Shown in pieces: positions 32,939 to 41,096 of a DNA stretch of 64,000 bases (the first letter of the stretch is position 1; every line of letters starts with the position of its first letter). Both the position numbers and the translations under genes were made by a program. Origin of the DNA: Shewanella eurypsychrophilus (GTDB lineage Bacteria; Pseudomonadota; Gammaproteobacteria; Enterobacterales; Shewanellaceae); assembly GCF_007004545.3 (NCBI RefSeq), contig NZ_CP045503.2, forward strand, positions 4,062,102 through 4,126,101, given 5' to 3'. Below the pieces are notes generated by a model. It was not told the DNA's origin and made no database searches. It saw nothing but the letters and a program-made list of their open reading frames with translations.

Positions 32939-33211
32939 ATGAAAGCCAATGAAATTAAAGCCGCTTTGCAAGAGCGTGGTCTCACTTACTCAATGATTGC
33001 CGATGCCACCGGGGTTAAAATTGCCCACATCAGTGCAATTATCAATCGTCACAACAAATCCATGAAGGTGGCCAATATTGTCGCCAAGGCAATAGAGCTG
33101 CCCGTAGAGCAGGTATTTCCAGAGCATTTCACCGTACTCAATCAGCGTAAAAAAGCGCAAGAGATCCGTCAGGTCGCGGTAAATGATCTGCGTCAACGTT
33201 TGGCGTCTTAA
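32939..33211 (+). CDS. Ner-like DNA-binding protein
   Basis: 90 residues: 'ANEIKAALQERGLTYSMIADATGVKIAHISAIINRHNKSMKVANIVAKAIELPVEQVFPEHF' is a helix-turn-helix like that of Mu Ner and the Nlp family. It is the first early gene, with AGAGG upstream of the ATG. In Mu, Ner turns down both repressor and early transcription during lytic growth. Confidence 0.75.
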   Translation: MKANEIKAALQERGLTYSMIADATGVKIAHISAIINRHNKSMKVANIVAKAIELPVEQVFPEHFTVLNQRKKAQEIRQVAVNDLRQRLAS

Positions 33212-33605
33212 TCAGGTAAGGGGCGAATAACAGCCTACGCCAGTGACCCGTTTGGGTCTGATCACTTTTTAGGGAAATGTTTGTATGACTAATGTTCTCG
33301 AGACTAGCAGAGCTTGCGAGACCAGTGCGCTTAATACATATCTGGCTCCAGACCAGCAGTTGAAACAGGGTAACGTCTTGTGCCCAGACTCCCCACTGCA
33401 CTACCTGCTGCCGTTGTGCCGGCCGCAGCTGCGCCAACTGCTCAAACATGGCTCGCACCACTCCGATATCACCAGGCTCCAGAACTCGACGAAGCGATCT
33501 GTTAAACAGATAAATTTCAGCCAAGGCCTCCTCACTAATAGCTTGGCCCAGCCAATGATTAAACGTTTGATAACCCATATTCGTGTCAGTAGCCATGAGT
33601 TCCAA
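33138..33605 (-). CDS. Uncertain minus-strand ORF opposite the early operon
   Basis: 155 residues from an in-frame TTG, or 152 from the ATG at 33596 preceded by AGGGAG. The first 95 residues look protein-like ('EEALAEIYLFNRSLRRVLEPGDIGVVRAMFEQLAQLRPAQRQQVVQWGVWAQDV'). The last part runs into the end of the Ner gene on the other strand and looks non-coding. It competes with the plus-strand ORF at 33285-33719. No family recognised. Confidence 0.3.
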   Translation of the reverse strand: MELMATDTNMGYQTFNHWLGQAISEEALAEIYLFNRSLRRVLEPGDIGVVRAMFEQLAQLRPAQRQQVVQWGVWAQDVTLFQLLVWSQICIKRTGLASSASLENISHTNISLKSDQTQTGHWRRLLFAPYLIKTPNVDADHLPRPDGSLALFYAD

Positions 33606-33719
33606 TCTCCCTATTTGATTGATTTCCGTGAGTGCTTAAATGTTGGCGGCTTGTGGCTTATCTGTACAGATGCAGAGCAACACTTTGTTTGGAAACACAC
33701 TAAAAGGAGGGGGTTCTAA
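33285..33719 (+). CDS. Uncertain early ORF, translationally coupled to the next regulator
   Basis: 144 residues with AGGGA before the ATG; its stop overlaps the next start (TAATG). Only the last 35 residues, after 'SPYLIDFRECLNVGGLWLICTDAEQHFVWKH', look like real protein; the rest has the composition of an antisense shadow of the ORF at 33138-33605. A much shorter gene starting near 33600 is possible. Confidence 0.4.
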   Translation: MTNVLETSRACETSALNTYLAPDQQLKQGNVLCPDSPLHYLLPLCRPQLRQLLKHGSHHSDITRLQNSTKRSVKQINFSQGLLTNSLAQPMIKRLITHIRVSSHEFQSPYLIDFRECLNVGGLWLICTDAEQHFVWKHTKRRGF

Positions 33720-34207
33720 TGAATAGTCGAAATTGGAAACGTGAAGTACCCAACTCACTCAATCATGCGCTACGTCTGTGTAAAGAACACAGCCTAGAAA
33801 AGAAGAACCTGTCGGTAGAACGTATAGCCGATCGCATGGCCACTTCCGTAGACACCCTCTATAAGTGGTTGGGAAGCGGCAAGATGCCGGTAAACCAGCT
33901 GATCAACTATGAAGAGCTAACTGCTGGTAATAGCCGCACTGGCCGCCCCTTTGTGACGGAGTATCTAGCTCACTCTCAAGGCTATCTATTGATCAAGATG
34001 CCCACAGGCCGTCAGGCTGAACATACCGATGTATTAGAGCTCAACATATTCATGCAGCAGTTTATCGCCGAGCTTCTAAGCCTGCAGGCAGGTGAAGGTG
34101 ATGCTGAACAAGCGATAACGACTGTGAAGACACTGATTCAAGACTTAGCGTTTCAGCATAAGAATATCGAGCAGCACCAATCACCACAGCTGGATCTAGG
34201 GGAGTAA
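33719..34207 (+). CDS. Phage early regulator with helix-turn-helix
   Basis: 162 residues, ribosome site AAGGAGG. 'SVERIADRMATSVDTLYKWLGSGKMPVNQLINYEELTAGN' is an HTH of the type found in phage CII-like and transposable-phage regulators; the C-terminal half is helical. It lies after the Ner-like gene in the early operon and probably helps control it. Target unknown. Confidence 0.7.
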   Translation: MNSRNWKREVPNSLNHALRLCKEHSLEKKNLSVERIADRMATSVDTLYKWLGSGKMPVNQLINYEELTAGNSRTGRPFVTEYLAHSQGYLLIKMPTGRQAEHTDVLELNIFMQQFIAELLSLQAGEGDAEQAITTVKTLIQDLAFQHKNIEQHQSPQLDLGE

Positions 34208-34212
34208 CGGCG

Positions 34213-34542
34213 ATGAGCGCAACAGTAAAGAATGACAGCCAATATATCTCAGGGCAGGTGCAGCGCACGTTAAAAGTGATGTCGGTAATGGCTGGGCGTG
34301 AAGTACAGGGGATTAGCCCCAGCGAACTGGCCAAGCTAGCCCAAACCTCACCGGCGAATATCACTCGCATCCTAGCTAACTTAAAACAAGCCCAATTTGC
34401 TGAACGCCTGCCAAGTGACAGTAGCCGCTGGCGCTTAGCCCCCAAACTAGTGCAGATAGCTAACTCGGTTTCACTGAACTTAAATCAGGCGCAACTGCAG
34501 TTACAACAAGACCAACAAAACTACAGCCTACTAGCCATTTAG
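34213..34542 (+). CDS. IclR-type winged-helix phage regulator
   Basis: 109 residues: 'RTLKVMSVMAGREVQGISPSELAKLAQTSPANITRILANLKQAQFAERLPSDSSRWRLAPK' is an IclR-like winged helix without the usual C-terminal effector domain. It starts 5 bases after the stop of the previous gene. Probably an early transcription regulator. Confidence 0.75.
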   Translation: MSATVKNDSQYISGQVQRTLKVMSVMAGREVQGISPSELAKLAQTSPANITRILANLKQAQFAERLPSDSSRWRLAPKLVQIANSVSLNLNQAQLQLQQDQQNYSLLAI

Positions 34543-34557
34543 CGCTAAGGAACTCCC

Positions 34558-35529
34558 ATGACAAAACAAGACACAAAAGTCACAGATCTATCTGCAGAGC
34601 AGGAAAAGGCAGTTGTTGAGACCAAGGAAGTGCTCGCCTCGAAGCAGGATGTACTCATCAAAATTGGTCAGGCTCAAGCTTTCAGCTATACAGCAAAGTT
34701 ACTGACCGTCAGTGAATTGAAGGTACTAAAAGAGATCAAAGAATCCAGGGCCTACAAGGGATTGACCTATACCAATGATAAAGGTGAGTTACTGACGGTC
34801 AGTGGTTGGGGTGAGTGTTGCCAATATATTTTAGGTGGCAGTCAACAGCACATTGATGAAAGGTTGAATAACTTGACGATGTTTGGTGAGGAGTTTTTCG
34901 AAGCTTCACAGAATATGGGCCTAGGTTACCGTGATCTTCGTAAGTTACGCCAACTCCCCGAGGAAGAGCAAGCTTTGGTTATTGACTGTGAAGCCATAGA
35001 TACAGGCGACAAGGAGGCCGTTAAGGAGCTGATTGAAGATCTCACCGATAAGCATGCCAAAGAGAAGGTACAACTAAAAGAGCAACTGGACGAAAGCCAG
35101 AAGCTGGCCACTGTACGCAACAACCTGCTGCAAGACGCTAACAGCCGCCTGAATAATACCACCGAAGAGTTGATGCAACTTAAAGTTGACAAAAATGCAG
35201 CCCCTGAGCCTGACCAATGGGCTAAGCAGGTGTATGACATTAATCAGCTAAGTACGCGTATCGCAGCAAAGGCCATTGAACTAACTGAGCAGTTAGATGA
35301 TGTGTCTGAAACGATTATGTCGGCAGAGGTCGATGAGCAACACAGCCAACGTGCATTAGAACACATGGCTGCAGTGCAGGTGCATTGTGTTGACCAGTTG
35401 TTTTTGGCAATTAATACACTGTCGATAGAAACCCGTCAACGTTTCGAATTTTTTGTCAGTCAAAGCCGCCCCATGTACAGCGAAGAAGAGATTTTAGCGA
35501 TAGAAACTGAAATCGAAGCACGAGGTTAG
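34558..35529 (+). CDS. Early phage protein, coiled-coil, DNA-associated type
   Basis: 323 residues. The N-terminal half carries 'VSELKVLKEIKESRAYKGLTYTNDKGELLTVSGWGECCQYILGGSQQHIDE' and 'GLGYRDLRKLRQLPEEEQALV', blocks seen in conserved proteins that precede transposase A in BcepMu/B3-type phages; residues 160-215 are a coiled coil. It ends 2 bases before the transposase gene. Role unknown, perhaps in transposition or replication. Confidence 0.65.
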   Translation: MTKQDTKVTDLSAEQEKAVVETKEVLASKQDVLIKIGQAQAFSYTAKLLTVSELKVLKEIKESRAYKGLTYTNDKGELLTVSGWGECCQYILGGSQQHIDERLNNLTMFGEEFFEASQNMGLGYRDLRKLRQLPEEEQALVIDCEAIDTGDKEAVKELIEDLTDKHAKEKVQLKEQLDESQKLATVRNNLLQDANSRLNNTTEELMQLKVDKNAAPEPDQWAKQVYDINQLSTRIAAKAIELTEQLDDVSETIMSAEVDEQHSQRALEHMAAVQVHCVDQLFLAINTLSIETRQRFEFFVSQSRPMYSEEEILAIETEIEARG

Positions 35530-35531
35530 TC

Positions 35532-37319
35532 ATGACAATTAATACCCCTCTAAACCTAAACCTACAAGAAAGCTATAGGCAACTAGCTCAGCAGTTAGAT
35601 GCTGCCCCACATGGCGAACGAGGGGCATTGCGCCAAGCCTTTGAAAAAATGCATGGTGTGTCATCACAAACAGTCTATAGGCAACTCAAGCAAGTTGGCT
35701 GGGAAACCACACGTAAAACACGTTCTGATGCAGGCAGCACCTCTATTGATGAACAAACTCTGCAAGAGATAGAAGCGGTAACGCGCTTAAGTCAGCGTGC
35801 CAATGGTAAGCACACCATGCCGACAACTGTTGCTGTATCAATGTTAGCGGGCAGTGGCCGCGAGATTAATTTGTCAAATTCACGCCTTAATCAACTCCGC
35901 CGCCAGCGTAAAAGTACCGCTAAACATCAAAAGCAAGCTAGCCCGCATCAGCAGTTACGTTCACTTTTCGCTAACCATGTGCATCAGGTCGATCCATCCT
36001 ATTGCCTGCTTTACTACGCTCCCTGCGGTGGACAGAAGGTACAGAAGTTTGTCGATGAGTCAGATATGTATGCCAACAAGCCAGAGAATATGGAGAAGGT
36101 AAGTAACCTTAAGTGCTGGCGCTATGTGCTGACCGACCATTATAGCGGCAGCATTATGGTCCGCTATTACCAAAGCAAAGGTGAGACCAGTGCCAACTTG
36201 TGGGACTTTTTATTGTACTGCTGGCAGAGCCTGGACTCACGCCCATTCCGTGGTGTGCCTGACATTATGGTATGGGATAAGGGCTCAGCTAATACCAGTG
36301 GTGCAATTAAAAATGCGCTGGATGCGTTGAAGATTGAGCATATTGCCCACATGGCAAAGAACCCGCGCGCCAAGGGCCAAGTAGAAAGCAGCAACAACAT
36401 TGTTGAGTGCCATTTTGAAAGCCGATTAAAGTTTGAGCCTGTGAACAGTGTTGAAGAACTCAATCAGGCTGCTGAAGCTTGGTACAACGCTTGGAACGCT
36501 AACCTACTACCCCGACAAGATAGCCGTTTGCGTCGCCGCGGCATGACGCAACCCATTGCGCGTTATGAATTATGGCAAACCATATTACGTACACCTGAAA
36601 AGTTACGTGAACTCCCCCCCATTGAAATGTGCCGTTATTTATTAAAAGCAGAGCCTAAACCTAAAAAGGTACAAGGCAATTTAGATATCAGCTTTAAGCA
36701 TCCTGCTGCCCCACGAAGCCAGCAGTATTCACTTAAAGGGCTGGCACATGTGGTGATAGGCGAAAAAGTGGCGGTAGCACCGCTGTATTACGGTGATTGC
36801 CAAATTATGGTGACGATAAGTGACTGCTTGGGTGAAGAGTACAAACACGTTTTAGAGCCCAAAGAGTTTGATCAAGCAGGCTTTGCGATTGATGCGCCCG
36901 TGTGGGGAGAAGAGATTATTGGTATGGCTGACACTGAGGTCGAAACCCGCAACAAGGCCTCAGACAGAACTGCATTCCCTGATATGGATCTTGAGCAGAT
37001 TAAGAAGGCCAAGGCCAAACAAGTCACCCCGTTTGAGGGCAAGTTAAACGCCCATAGCCACCTGAAAGAGATAGAGCAGCCCACCTTTATGCGCCGTGAG
37101 GGCAGCAATATTGAACTGACCGAACAGTACCAACCTGCACAGCGCAAGCCGCTAAGTCGTATCGCACTTAAGCGATTGGTGTTGGCTGCACTTGGGCGCC
37201 CACTCAGCATTGATGAAAGCCAAGAACTTGAGCAGTACCAGGATGTGTTCGATGAAGACATTCCACAAATTATGGCGAGTTTACTGCAGCCTGTGTCGCC
37301 GCTAAAGCTAGTGAAATGA
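35532..37319 (+). CDS. Mu-type transposase A (DDE recombinase)
   Basis: 595 residues. An N-terminal HTH part ('LRQAFEKMHGVSSQTVYRQLKQVGW') is followed by the integrase core with Asp202 ('VLTDHYSG'), Asp249 ('MVWDKGSAN') and Glu285 ('GQVESSNN'), 36 residues apart, i.e. DD(35)E. The C-terminal Mu-type barrel and tail follow (residues 380-595). It cuts and joins the TG/CA ends to target DNA, both for integration and for replicative transposition. Its stop overlaps the MuB start. Confidence 0.93.
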   Translation: MTINTPLNLNLQESYRQLAQQLDAAPHGERGALRQAFEKMHGVSSQTVYRQLKQVGWETTRKTRSDAGSTSIDEQTLQEIEAVTRLSQRANGKHTMPTTVAVSMLAGSGREINLSNSRLNQLRRQRKSTAKHQKQASPHQQLRSLFANHVHQVDPSYCLLYYAPCGGQKVQKFVDESDMYANKPENMEKVSNLKCWRYVLTDHYSGSIMVRYYQSKGETSANLWDFLLYCWQSLDSRPFRGVPDIMVWDKGSANTSGAIKNALDALKIEHIAHMAKNPRAKGQVESSNNIVECHFESRLKFEPVNSVEELNQAAEAWYNAWNANLLPRQDSRLRRRGMTQPIARYELWQTILRTPEKLRELPPIEMCRYLLKAEPKPKKVQGNLDISFKHPAAPRSQQYSLKGLAHVVIGEKVAVAPLYYGDCQIMVTISDCLGEEYKHVLEPKEFDQAGFAIDAPVWGEEIIGMADTEVETRNKASDRTAFPDMDLEQIKKAKAKQVTPFEGKLNAHSHLKEIEQPTFMRREGSNIELTEQYQPAQRKPLSRIALKRLVLAALGRPLSIDESQELEQYQDVFDEDIPQIMASLLQPVSPLKLVK

Positions 37320-38809
37320 GTGCATTAAATAAGGATATGACGATGACTAATTTAACGATTGACCAGATTTTAAAGCGTAATGATATGCCTCGTATGGCGC
37401 TACTGCGTCAACTTAATAATGAAGGCTATTCAATTGGTAAATGTTCTATGCGCAATCTTGCCGAAAAAAACCAGTGCCCACGCCGAGCACCCGTTGCAGC
37501 TGTAAGAAAAGCGCTGGGGCATCTACTCGGGAACAATATTAAACAGGAGGAGTTAGACACTATTTTTAAACATCAACCTAATGGGGGAAATAACAAGGTG
37601 GATATATCACAGCCTGTGTATGGCGTGATTGAGCTGCTTCAAACAAACGACCTGAGCCAAATGCAGGCGATTAACGCGCTAAAACAAGATGGAATAAACA
37701 TATCACCCACTGCCATGAGCCAGATTTTGCGCCATGGCATTTGGCCTAAAACGGTCGAACGCGCTGATATTGAAACCTCTTTAACTGCCTGGATAGCTCA
37801 GTTTGTGACTAAAAGACAACTCAATAACATGTGGAAAGTACGCGGAGTGACAGTTAATGCCACTCCTAAGAAGCCTTTAACCACAGTGCCAGATGTTGCG
37901 GTTAAGCCGCGCATCACTTTTGAACAACCGGAGCCTGAAATGTTAAATCAGACGACTTTGCGTCACTTTAAGTTATCTCGTCATCCATTTGAAAATGAGA
38001 TCCGATCTGAGTCTGATCTATTTATGAGTGAACAGCAGGTGATGTTACGTGAGGCCATGGTGCAAGCCACGCTTGGCGGCAGCATCATGGCGATGATTGG
38101 TGAGTGTGGCTCAGGTAAAACTGAGACGCGTAAAGGCTATATGGAATACATAAGACGCCATCACCCTGAGGTGCAAGTGATTGAACCTATGGTGATCAAC
38201 AAGAAGCGCTTAACGGCTGAAATGATCTTTGATGCCTTAGCTGAGGAGTTGATGCTCACCACGCTACCTGGAAGCCTTGAACGCCGAGCTCGCAAGGTGG
38301 AGAGCGCACTGAAGCGCAGCGTGAAAGCGGGTAACCGTCATGTGTTGATTATTGAGGAGGCCCACGACCTGACCAATGATGTTGTGAAGTACTTGAAGCG
38401 TATTTGGGAGCTGAGTGATGGCTTTAATCGCTTAATCAGTATTGTGTTAATCGGTCAGCCTGAGCTTGCACAAAAGCTAGCCCCTTCAAACTATGAAGTA
38501 CGTGAATTTTCTCGTCGCTGCAATGTGATGCAAGTGCCGCCACTGGGCCGTTCATTGACTGAGTACATTGCCCATAAGTTTAAACGCTGCAATGTGAACT
38601 ACCTAAATGTAATAGAGCCACAGGCCATTGATGCACTGCAGCTGCGACTACAAGCCAAGGTGAGTTACGGCATGGCGGCCAAGGCAAGCGAGCATCAGGA
38701 CATGAGCTACCCGCTGATAGTGAACAACTGGTTGGTATGCGCCATGAACCTAGCTGCGAGCTTAGGAGAAACCGTTATAAGCGCTGATGTGATACAGGAG
38801 CTGAAATGA
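37316..38809 (+). CDS. MuB-type AAA ATPase, target-DNA activator
   Basis: 497 residues, longer than Mu B (about 312) by an N-terminal part with two HTH-like segments. The ATPase has Walker A GECGSGKT at 262-269 and Walker B 'HVLIIEEAHD' from 342, preceded by the TniB/ExeA-like 'FKLSRHPFENEIRSESDLF'. It binds target DNA and stimulates the transposase. An ATG at 37343 behind AAGGAT is an alternative start. Overlaps transposase A by 4 bp. Confidence 0.9.
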   Translation: MSALNKDMTMTNLTIDQILKRNDMPRMALLRQLNNEGYSIGKCSMRNLAEKNQCPRRAPVAAVRKALGHLLGNNIKQEELDTIFKHQPNGGNNKVDISQPVYGVIELLQTNDLSQMQAINALKQDGINISPTAMSQILRHGIWPKTVERADIETSLTAWIAQFVTKRQLNNMWKVRGVTVNATPKKPLTTVPDVAVKPRITFEQPEPEMLNQTTLRHFKLSRHPFENEIRSESDLFMSEQQVMLREAMVQATLGGSIMAMIGECGSGKTETRKGYMEYIRRHHPEVQVIEPMVINKKRLTAEMIFDALAEELMLTTLPGSLERRARKVESALKRSVKAGNRHVLIIEEAHDLTNDVVKYLKRIWELSDGFNRLISIVLIGQPELAQKLAPSNYEVREFSRRCNVMQVPPLGRSLTEYIAHKFKRCNVNYLNVIEPQAIDALQLRLQAKVSYGMAAKASEHQDMSYPLIVNNWLVCAMNLAASLGETVISADVIQELK

Positions 38810-39069
38810 ATAAGGCCAATAAGCATGTGATGACGAATTTAGCTAACGCCATGCTATGTGCAGCGGTTTTAGACAAACACGGGATCACCATGAACCATGT
38901 GAACCTGGAGGGAAGCAAGCCCTGCATCGAGGTAACAAATAACAAGAAGCTTGATCAGTTAACGCCTGTATCTGTAGCGATATCTAACCAGGACGGTAGC
39001 CGCTTTGAGCGCTTATCTGCCGAAGTTGAAGGCACTAATGTGCAGTGGCTTCAACCTCTTTATAACTAA
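38806..39069 (+). CDS. Small early phage protein, unknown
   Basis: 87 residues with no recognised family ('NAMLCAAVLDKHGITMNHVNLEGSKPCIEVTNNKKLDQL'). It overlaps the MuB stop by 4 bp and is followed 27 bases later by DUF3164, so it belongs to the early operon. No motif suggests its job. Confidence 0.6.
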   Translation: MNKANKHVMTNLANAMLCAAVLDKHGITMNHVNLEGSKPCIEVTNNKKLDQLTPVSVAISNQDGSRFERLSAEVEGTNVQWLQPLYN

Positions 39070-39095
39070 AAGATAACTAGAACTAAACGGAGTAA

Positions 39096-39719
39096 ATGAT
39101 GAATGAAGCAGTAGCGGTACCAGCAGGTTTTAAGCGTGATGCCAAAGGCAACCTAGTTGCCATGAGTAATATCAAAGCCATTGACCTGATACGTGATGAG
39201 TTGGTGGGTAAGTTGTCTGGCTTAGCCGCTAAGCAACAGGTGCAGATGCGTGACTTTAAGGCGTCAATCATTGATGAGCTAAGTGCATTTGTGGACCTGT
39301 CAGCCGAAGAGTACCAGATTAAACTTGGCGGCAAAAAAGGCAATATCACTCTGATGAATTTTGACAGCACCTTGAAGGTTCAGATTGCGGTGAGTGAGCA
39401 GCTGCAATTTGATGAGCGTCTGCAGGTGGCTAAGCAGTTAGTCGATGAGTGCATACATGCCTGGTCTGATGGTGCAAACGACCGCATCCGAACTTTAGTA
39501 GAACACGCCTTTCAGGTCGATAAAGAGGGCCAAGTGTCGACAGCCAGAATTTTAGGTTTACGTAAACTCGATATGGAAGATGAACGCTGGGATCGCGCCA
39601 TGAAAGCCATTGCCGATTCGATTCAGGTGACCGACAGTAAATCTTATATCCGCTTCTATCAACGCCGCAACACAGACGATGCATGGCAAGCGGTATCACT
39701 CGATATAGCAGCACTTTAG
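39096..39719 (+). CDS. DUF3164 early phage protein
   Basis: 207 residues of DUF3164: 'AIDLIRDELVGKLSGLAAKQQVQMRDFKASIIDELSAFVDLS', 'QLQFDERLQVAKQLVDECIHAWSDGANDRIRTLVEHAFQVDKEG', 'ARILGLRKLDMEDERWDRAMKAIADSIQVTDSKSYIRFYQR'. It is found in the early operons of most Mu-like phages; function unknown. Confidence 0.88.
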   Translation: MMNEAVAVPAGFKRDAKGNLVAMSNIKAIDLIRDELVGKLSGLAAKQQVQMRDFKASIIDELSAFVDLSAEEYQIKLGGKKGNITLMNFDSTLKVQIAVSEQLQFDERLQVAKQLVDECIHAWSDGANDRIRTLVEHAFQVDKEGQVSTARILGLRKLDMEDERWDRAMKAIADSIQVTDSKSYIRFYQRRNTDDAWQAVSLDIAAL

Positions 39720-39728
39720 GGGGAAGAG

Positions 39729-40376
39729 ATGAAAAAGCAATTTAAGCCAAAGTCCTGGTACATCAAGATGATCCATATTGGTAAGAGGCAGTTAAAAATT
39801 GATGAGCAGTCCTACCGCGCTAATCTATTACTGCTGACGGGTAAGCGATCTTGCCTGGATATGGAGATTTTAGATCTCGTTAAGGTGTTGGAGTTTCTCA
39901 AGTCTAAAGGCTTTAAATTTAAGGCTGGTAAAGCAACTAAATCTGCCAAGAGAGCCGCTCCGACTCAGCTTGATAAGTTGCGTTATATCTGGATAACCAT
40001 GAACAAGCAGGACTTTTTAAAAGATGGTTCTGATAACGCCCTAAACAACTGGAGTATGGGGCAAACCAAACGCCTAAACGATGGCACTGCCATCGCTAAG
40101 TTGGAATGGCTACAGCCCAACATGCTAAATGCACTGATTGAGCAACTGAAGAACTGGCATATCCGCATGCTAAACGAGGCTATCGATCATCAATATCCAG
40201 CTGTGGCTCTATTAAGCCAGGAGGGACAACTTTCACCGGAGAACTATCAAGCCTTCGTTGAACTCGATGAAAAGCTTAGGGCTAAAAGAACTCAAGAGTC
40301 ACTAAGTGGTGTTTACAACGCTTTAAGCCTGATTTTATCAAACGACAATTCAGCACCAAAGCAAGCTGGTGATTAA
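39729..40376 (+). CDS. Mu gp16 family protein (DUF1018)
   Basis: 215 residues: 'YIKMIHIGKRQLKIDEQSYRANLLLLTGKRSCLDM' and 'KLRYIWITMNKQDFLKDGSDNALNNWSMGQTKRLNDG', followed by 'LEWLQPNMLNALIEQLKNWHIRM', match the gp16/DUF1018 (GemA) family. GemA-like proteins have been linked to changes in host gene expression and DNA topology. GGGGAAGAG precedes the ATG. Confidence 0.9.
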   Translation: MKKQFKPKSWYIKMIHIGKRQLKIDEQSYRANLLLLTGKRSCLDMEILDLVKVLEFLKSKGFKFKAGKATKSAKRAAPTQLDKLRYIWITMNKQDFLKDGSDNALNNWSMGQTKRLNDGTAIAKLEWLQPNMLNALIEQLKNWHIRMLNEAIDHQYPAVALLSQEGQLSPENYQAFVELDEKLRAKRTQESLSGVYNALSLILSNDNSAPKQAGD

Positions 40377-40389
40377 TGAGTGGTGTAAT

Positions 40390-40413
40390 GGCCCTACTTA
40401 TATATGTAGGGCC
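40390..40413 (+). promoter_or_regulatory. 8-bp stem hairpin between gp16 and the next early gene
   Basis: GGCCCTAC (40390-40397) and GTAGGGCC (40406-40413) form a perfect stem with an 8-base AT loop. There is no T-run, so it is not a simple terminator. It sits 14 bases after the gp16 stop and 18 bases before the probable next start, and could slow polymerase, stabilise the upstream message or block a protein. Confidence 0.5.
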
Positions 40414-40431
40414 AGAGCAGAGGATCAATTG

Positions 40432-40620
40432 ATGATGCATGAAATTGAATTAAGCGCAGCTGCAGTGCTTGCAGCCAAAAAGCTATTTAACCACCTAACA
40501 GTAGATGATCTTAGCGCTGCTGGATTTACCGAGGAAGATGAAGCAGCCTTCGGTGAGTTATATCGAGGTGTTCAAGGATACATTGAAGAATTAGAAATGA
40601 CCGAAGGGAGTGAAGCGTAA
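40432..40620 (+). CDS. Small acidic early phage protein
   Basis: 62 residues from the ATG at 40432, which has AGAGGAT upstream; a longer frame to 40369 reads through the hairpin and is unlikely. It is acidic and helical ('AAAVLAAKKLFNHLTVDDLSAAGFTEEDEAAFGEL'). It ends on the first base of the Mor start. No family recognised. Confidence 0.6.
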   Translation: MMHEIELSAAAVLAAKKLFNHLTVDDLSAAGFTEEDEAAFGELYRGVQGYIEELEMTEGSEA

Positions 40621-40958
40621 TGAGTCAGAGTGAACGTTCAGCAGCTTTTCTCGTAGATATGCTAATCCATACCGAAACCATGCTGACAGAGTTTGGAATT
40701 GAGAAAGATAAAGCTGCAGAAATGGCTCAGAATATTGTTGACCAGCTCCGCCAGACATACGGTGGTGAGCAGTTCTATTTCCCACGAGGTGACAGCTTAG
40801 ATGTGACACTTTCCCATCACAAGATTTATGCCAAATTCAGAGGCCACAATCATGTTCAGTTATCGAAAGAGTTTGATGTTTCGGTGACTCATATATATCG
40901 AGTGGTGAAGGCTATTCAAAGTGCAGAAGCGGCGCGACGTCAACCAGGTTTGTTTTAG
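40620..40958 (+). CDS. Mor/C-type transcription activator
   Basis: 112 residues of the Mor family: 'AAEMAQNIVDQLRQTYGGEQFYFPRGD' then 'KIYAKFRGHNHVQLSKEFDVSVTHIYRVVKAIQ', a C-terminal helix-turn-helix behind the family's beta hairpin. In Mu, Mor switches on middle and then late transcription. Here it is the final gene of the early operon, 132 bp from the right end, and should act on the leftward late promoters near 28.7 and 17.8 kb. Confidence 0.88.
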   Translation: MSQSERSAAFLVDMLIHTETMLTEFGIEKDKAAEMAQNIVDQLRQTYGGEQFYFPRGDSLDVTLSHHKIYAKFRGHNHVQLSKEFDVSVTHIYRVVKAIQSAEAARRQPGLF

Positions 40959-41048
40959 CTAATTCAGGCAGCAAACCTATTTTCACTATTTGAAACTCCT
41001 TTTAATATACCATCCGACTTAATCTTGATTGATCCGGGCTGATCCAGT

Positions 41049-41090
41049 AGTTTTCCCACACTTCCCCTATAGTTTTCTCTCTCAGTAACA
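41049..41090 (-). repeat. Prophage right terminus with transposase-binding repeats
   Basis: Read inward, the end starts TGTTACTG. GAAAACT boxes (seen as AGTTTTC) lie at 41071-41077 and 41049-41055, 22 bp apart, the first starting at base 14, exactly as at the left end. The tip is CA on the plus strand at 41089-41090. Confidence 0.8.
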
Positions 41091-41096
41091 TCTAGT
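41091..41096. repeat. Target-site duplication, right copy (TCTAGT)
   Basis: Identical to 1896-1901 and placed directly after the terminal CA of the prophage. Confidence 0.85.

Larger units (their letters stand above)
1902..41090. mobile_element. Complete Mu-like transposable prophage (39,189 bp)
   Basis: The element starts with TG and ends with CA, is flanked by a 6-bp duplication and interrupts a transposase gene. It contains MuA- and MuB-type transposition genes, a repressor/Ner switch, a Mor-type activator, Mu-type packaging and head genes, and a siphovirus-type tail. All expected modules are open and no frame is broken, so it may be functional. Early genes run rightward to the right end and late genes leftward to the left end, an arrangement like BcepMu rather than Mu. 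Tail genes include tube, tape measure and chaperone proteins but no sheath, as in B3/D3112-type phages. Confidence 0.95.

Noticed and set aside
33242..33270. Hairpin after the Ner-like gene as a strong terminator
   Set aside because: The GACCC/GGGTC stem is only 5 bp before bulges, though a T-run follows; at best a weak attenuator.
40964..41090. C-terminal tail of the long frame at 40964-41608 as part of a genuine protein
   Set aside because: The last 42 codons lie in the phage end and replace the real C-terminus, which is at 1421-1901; it is a fusion made by insertion.
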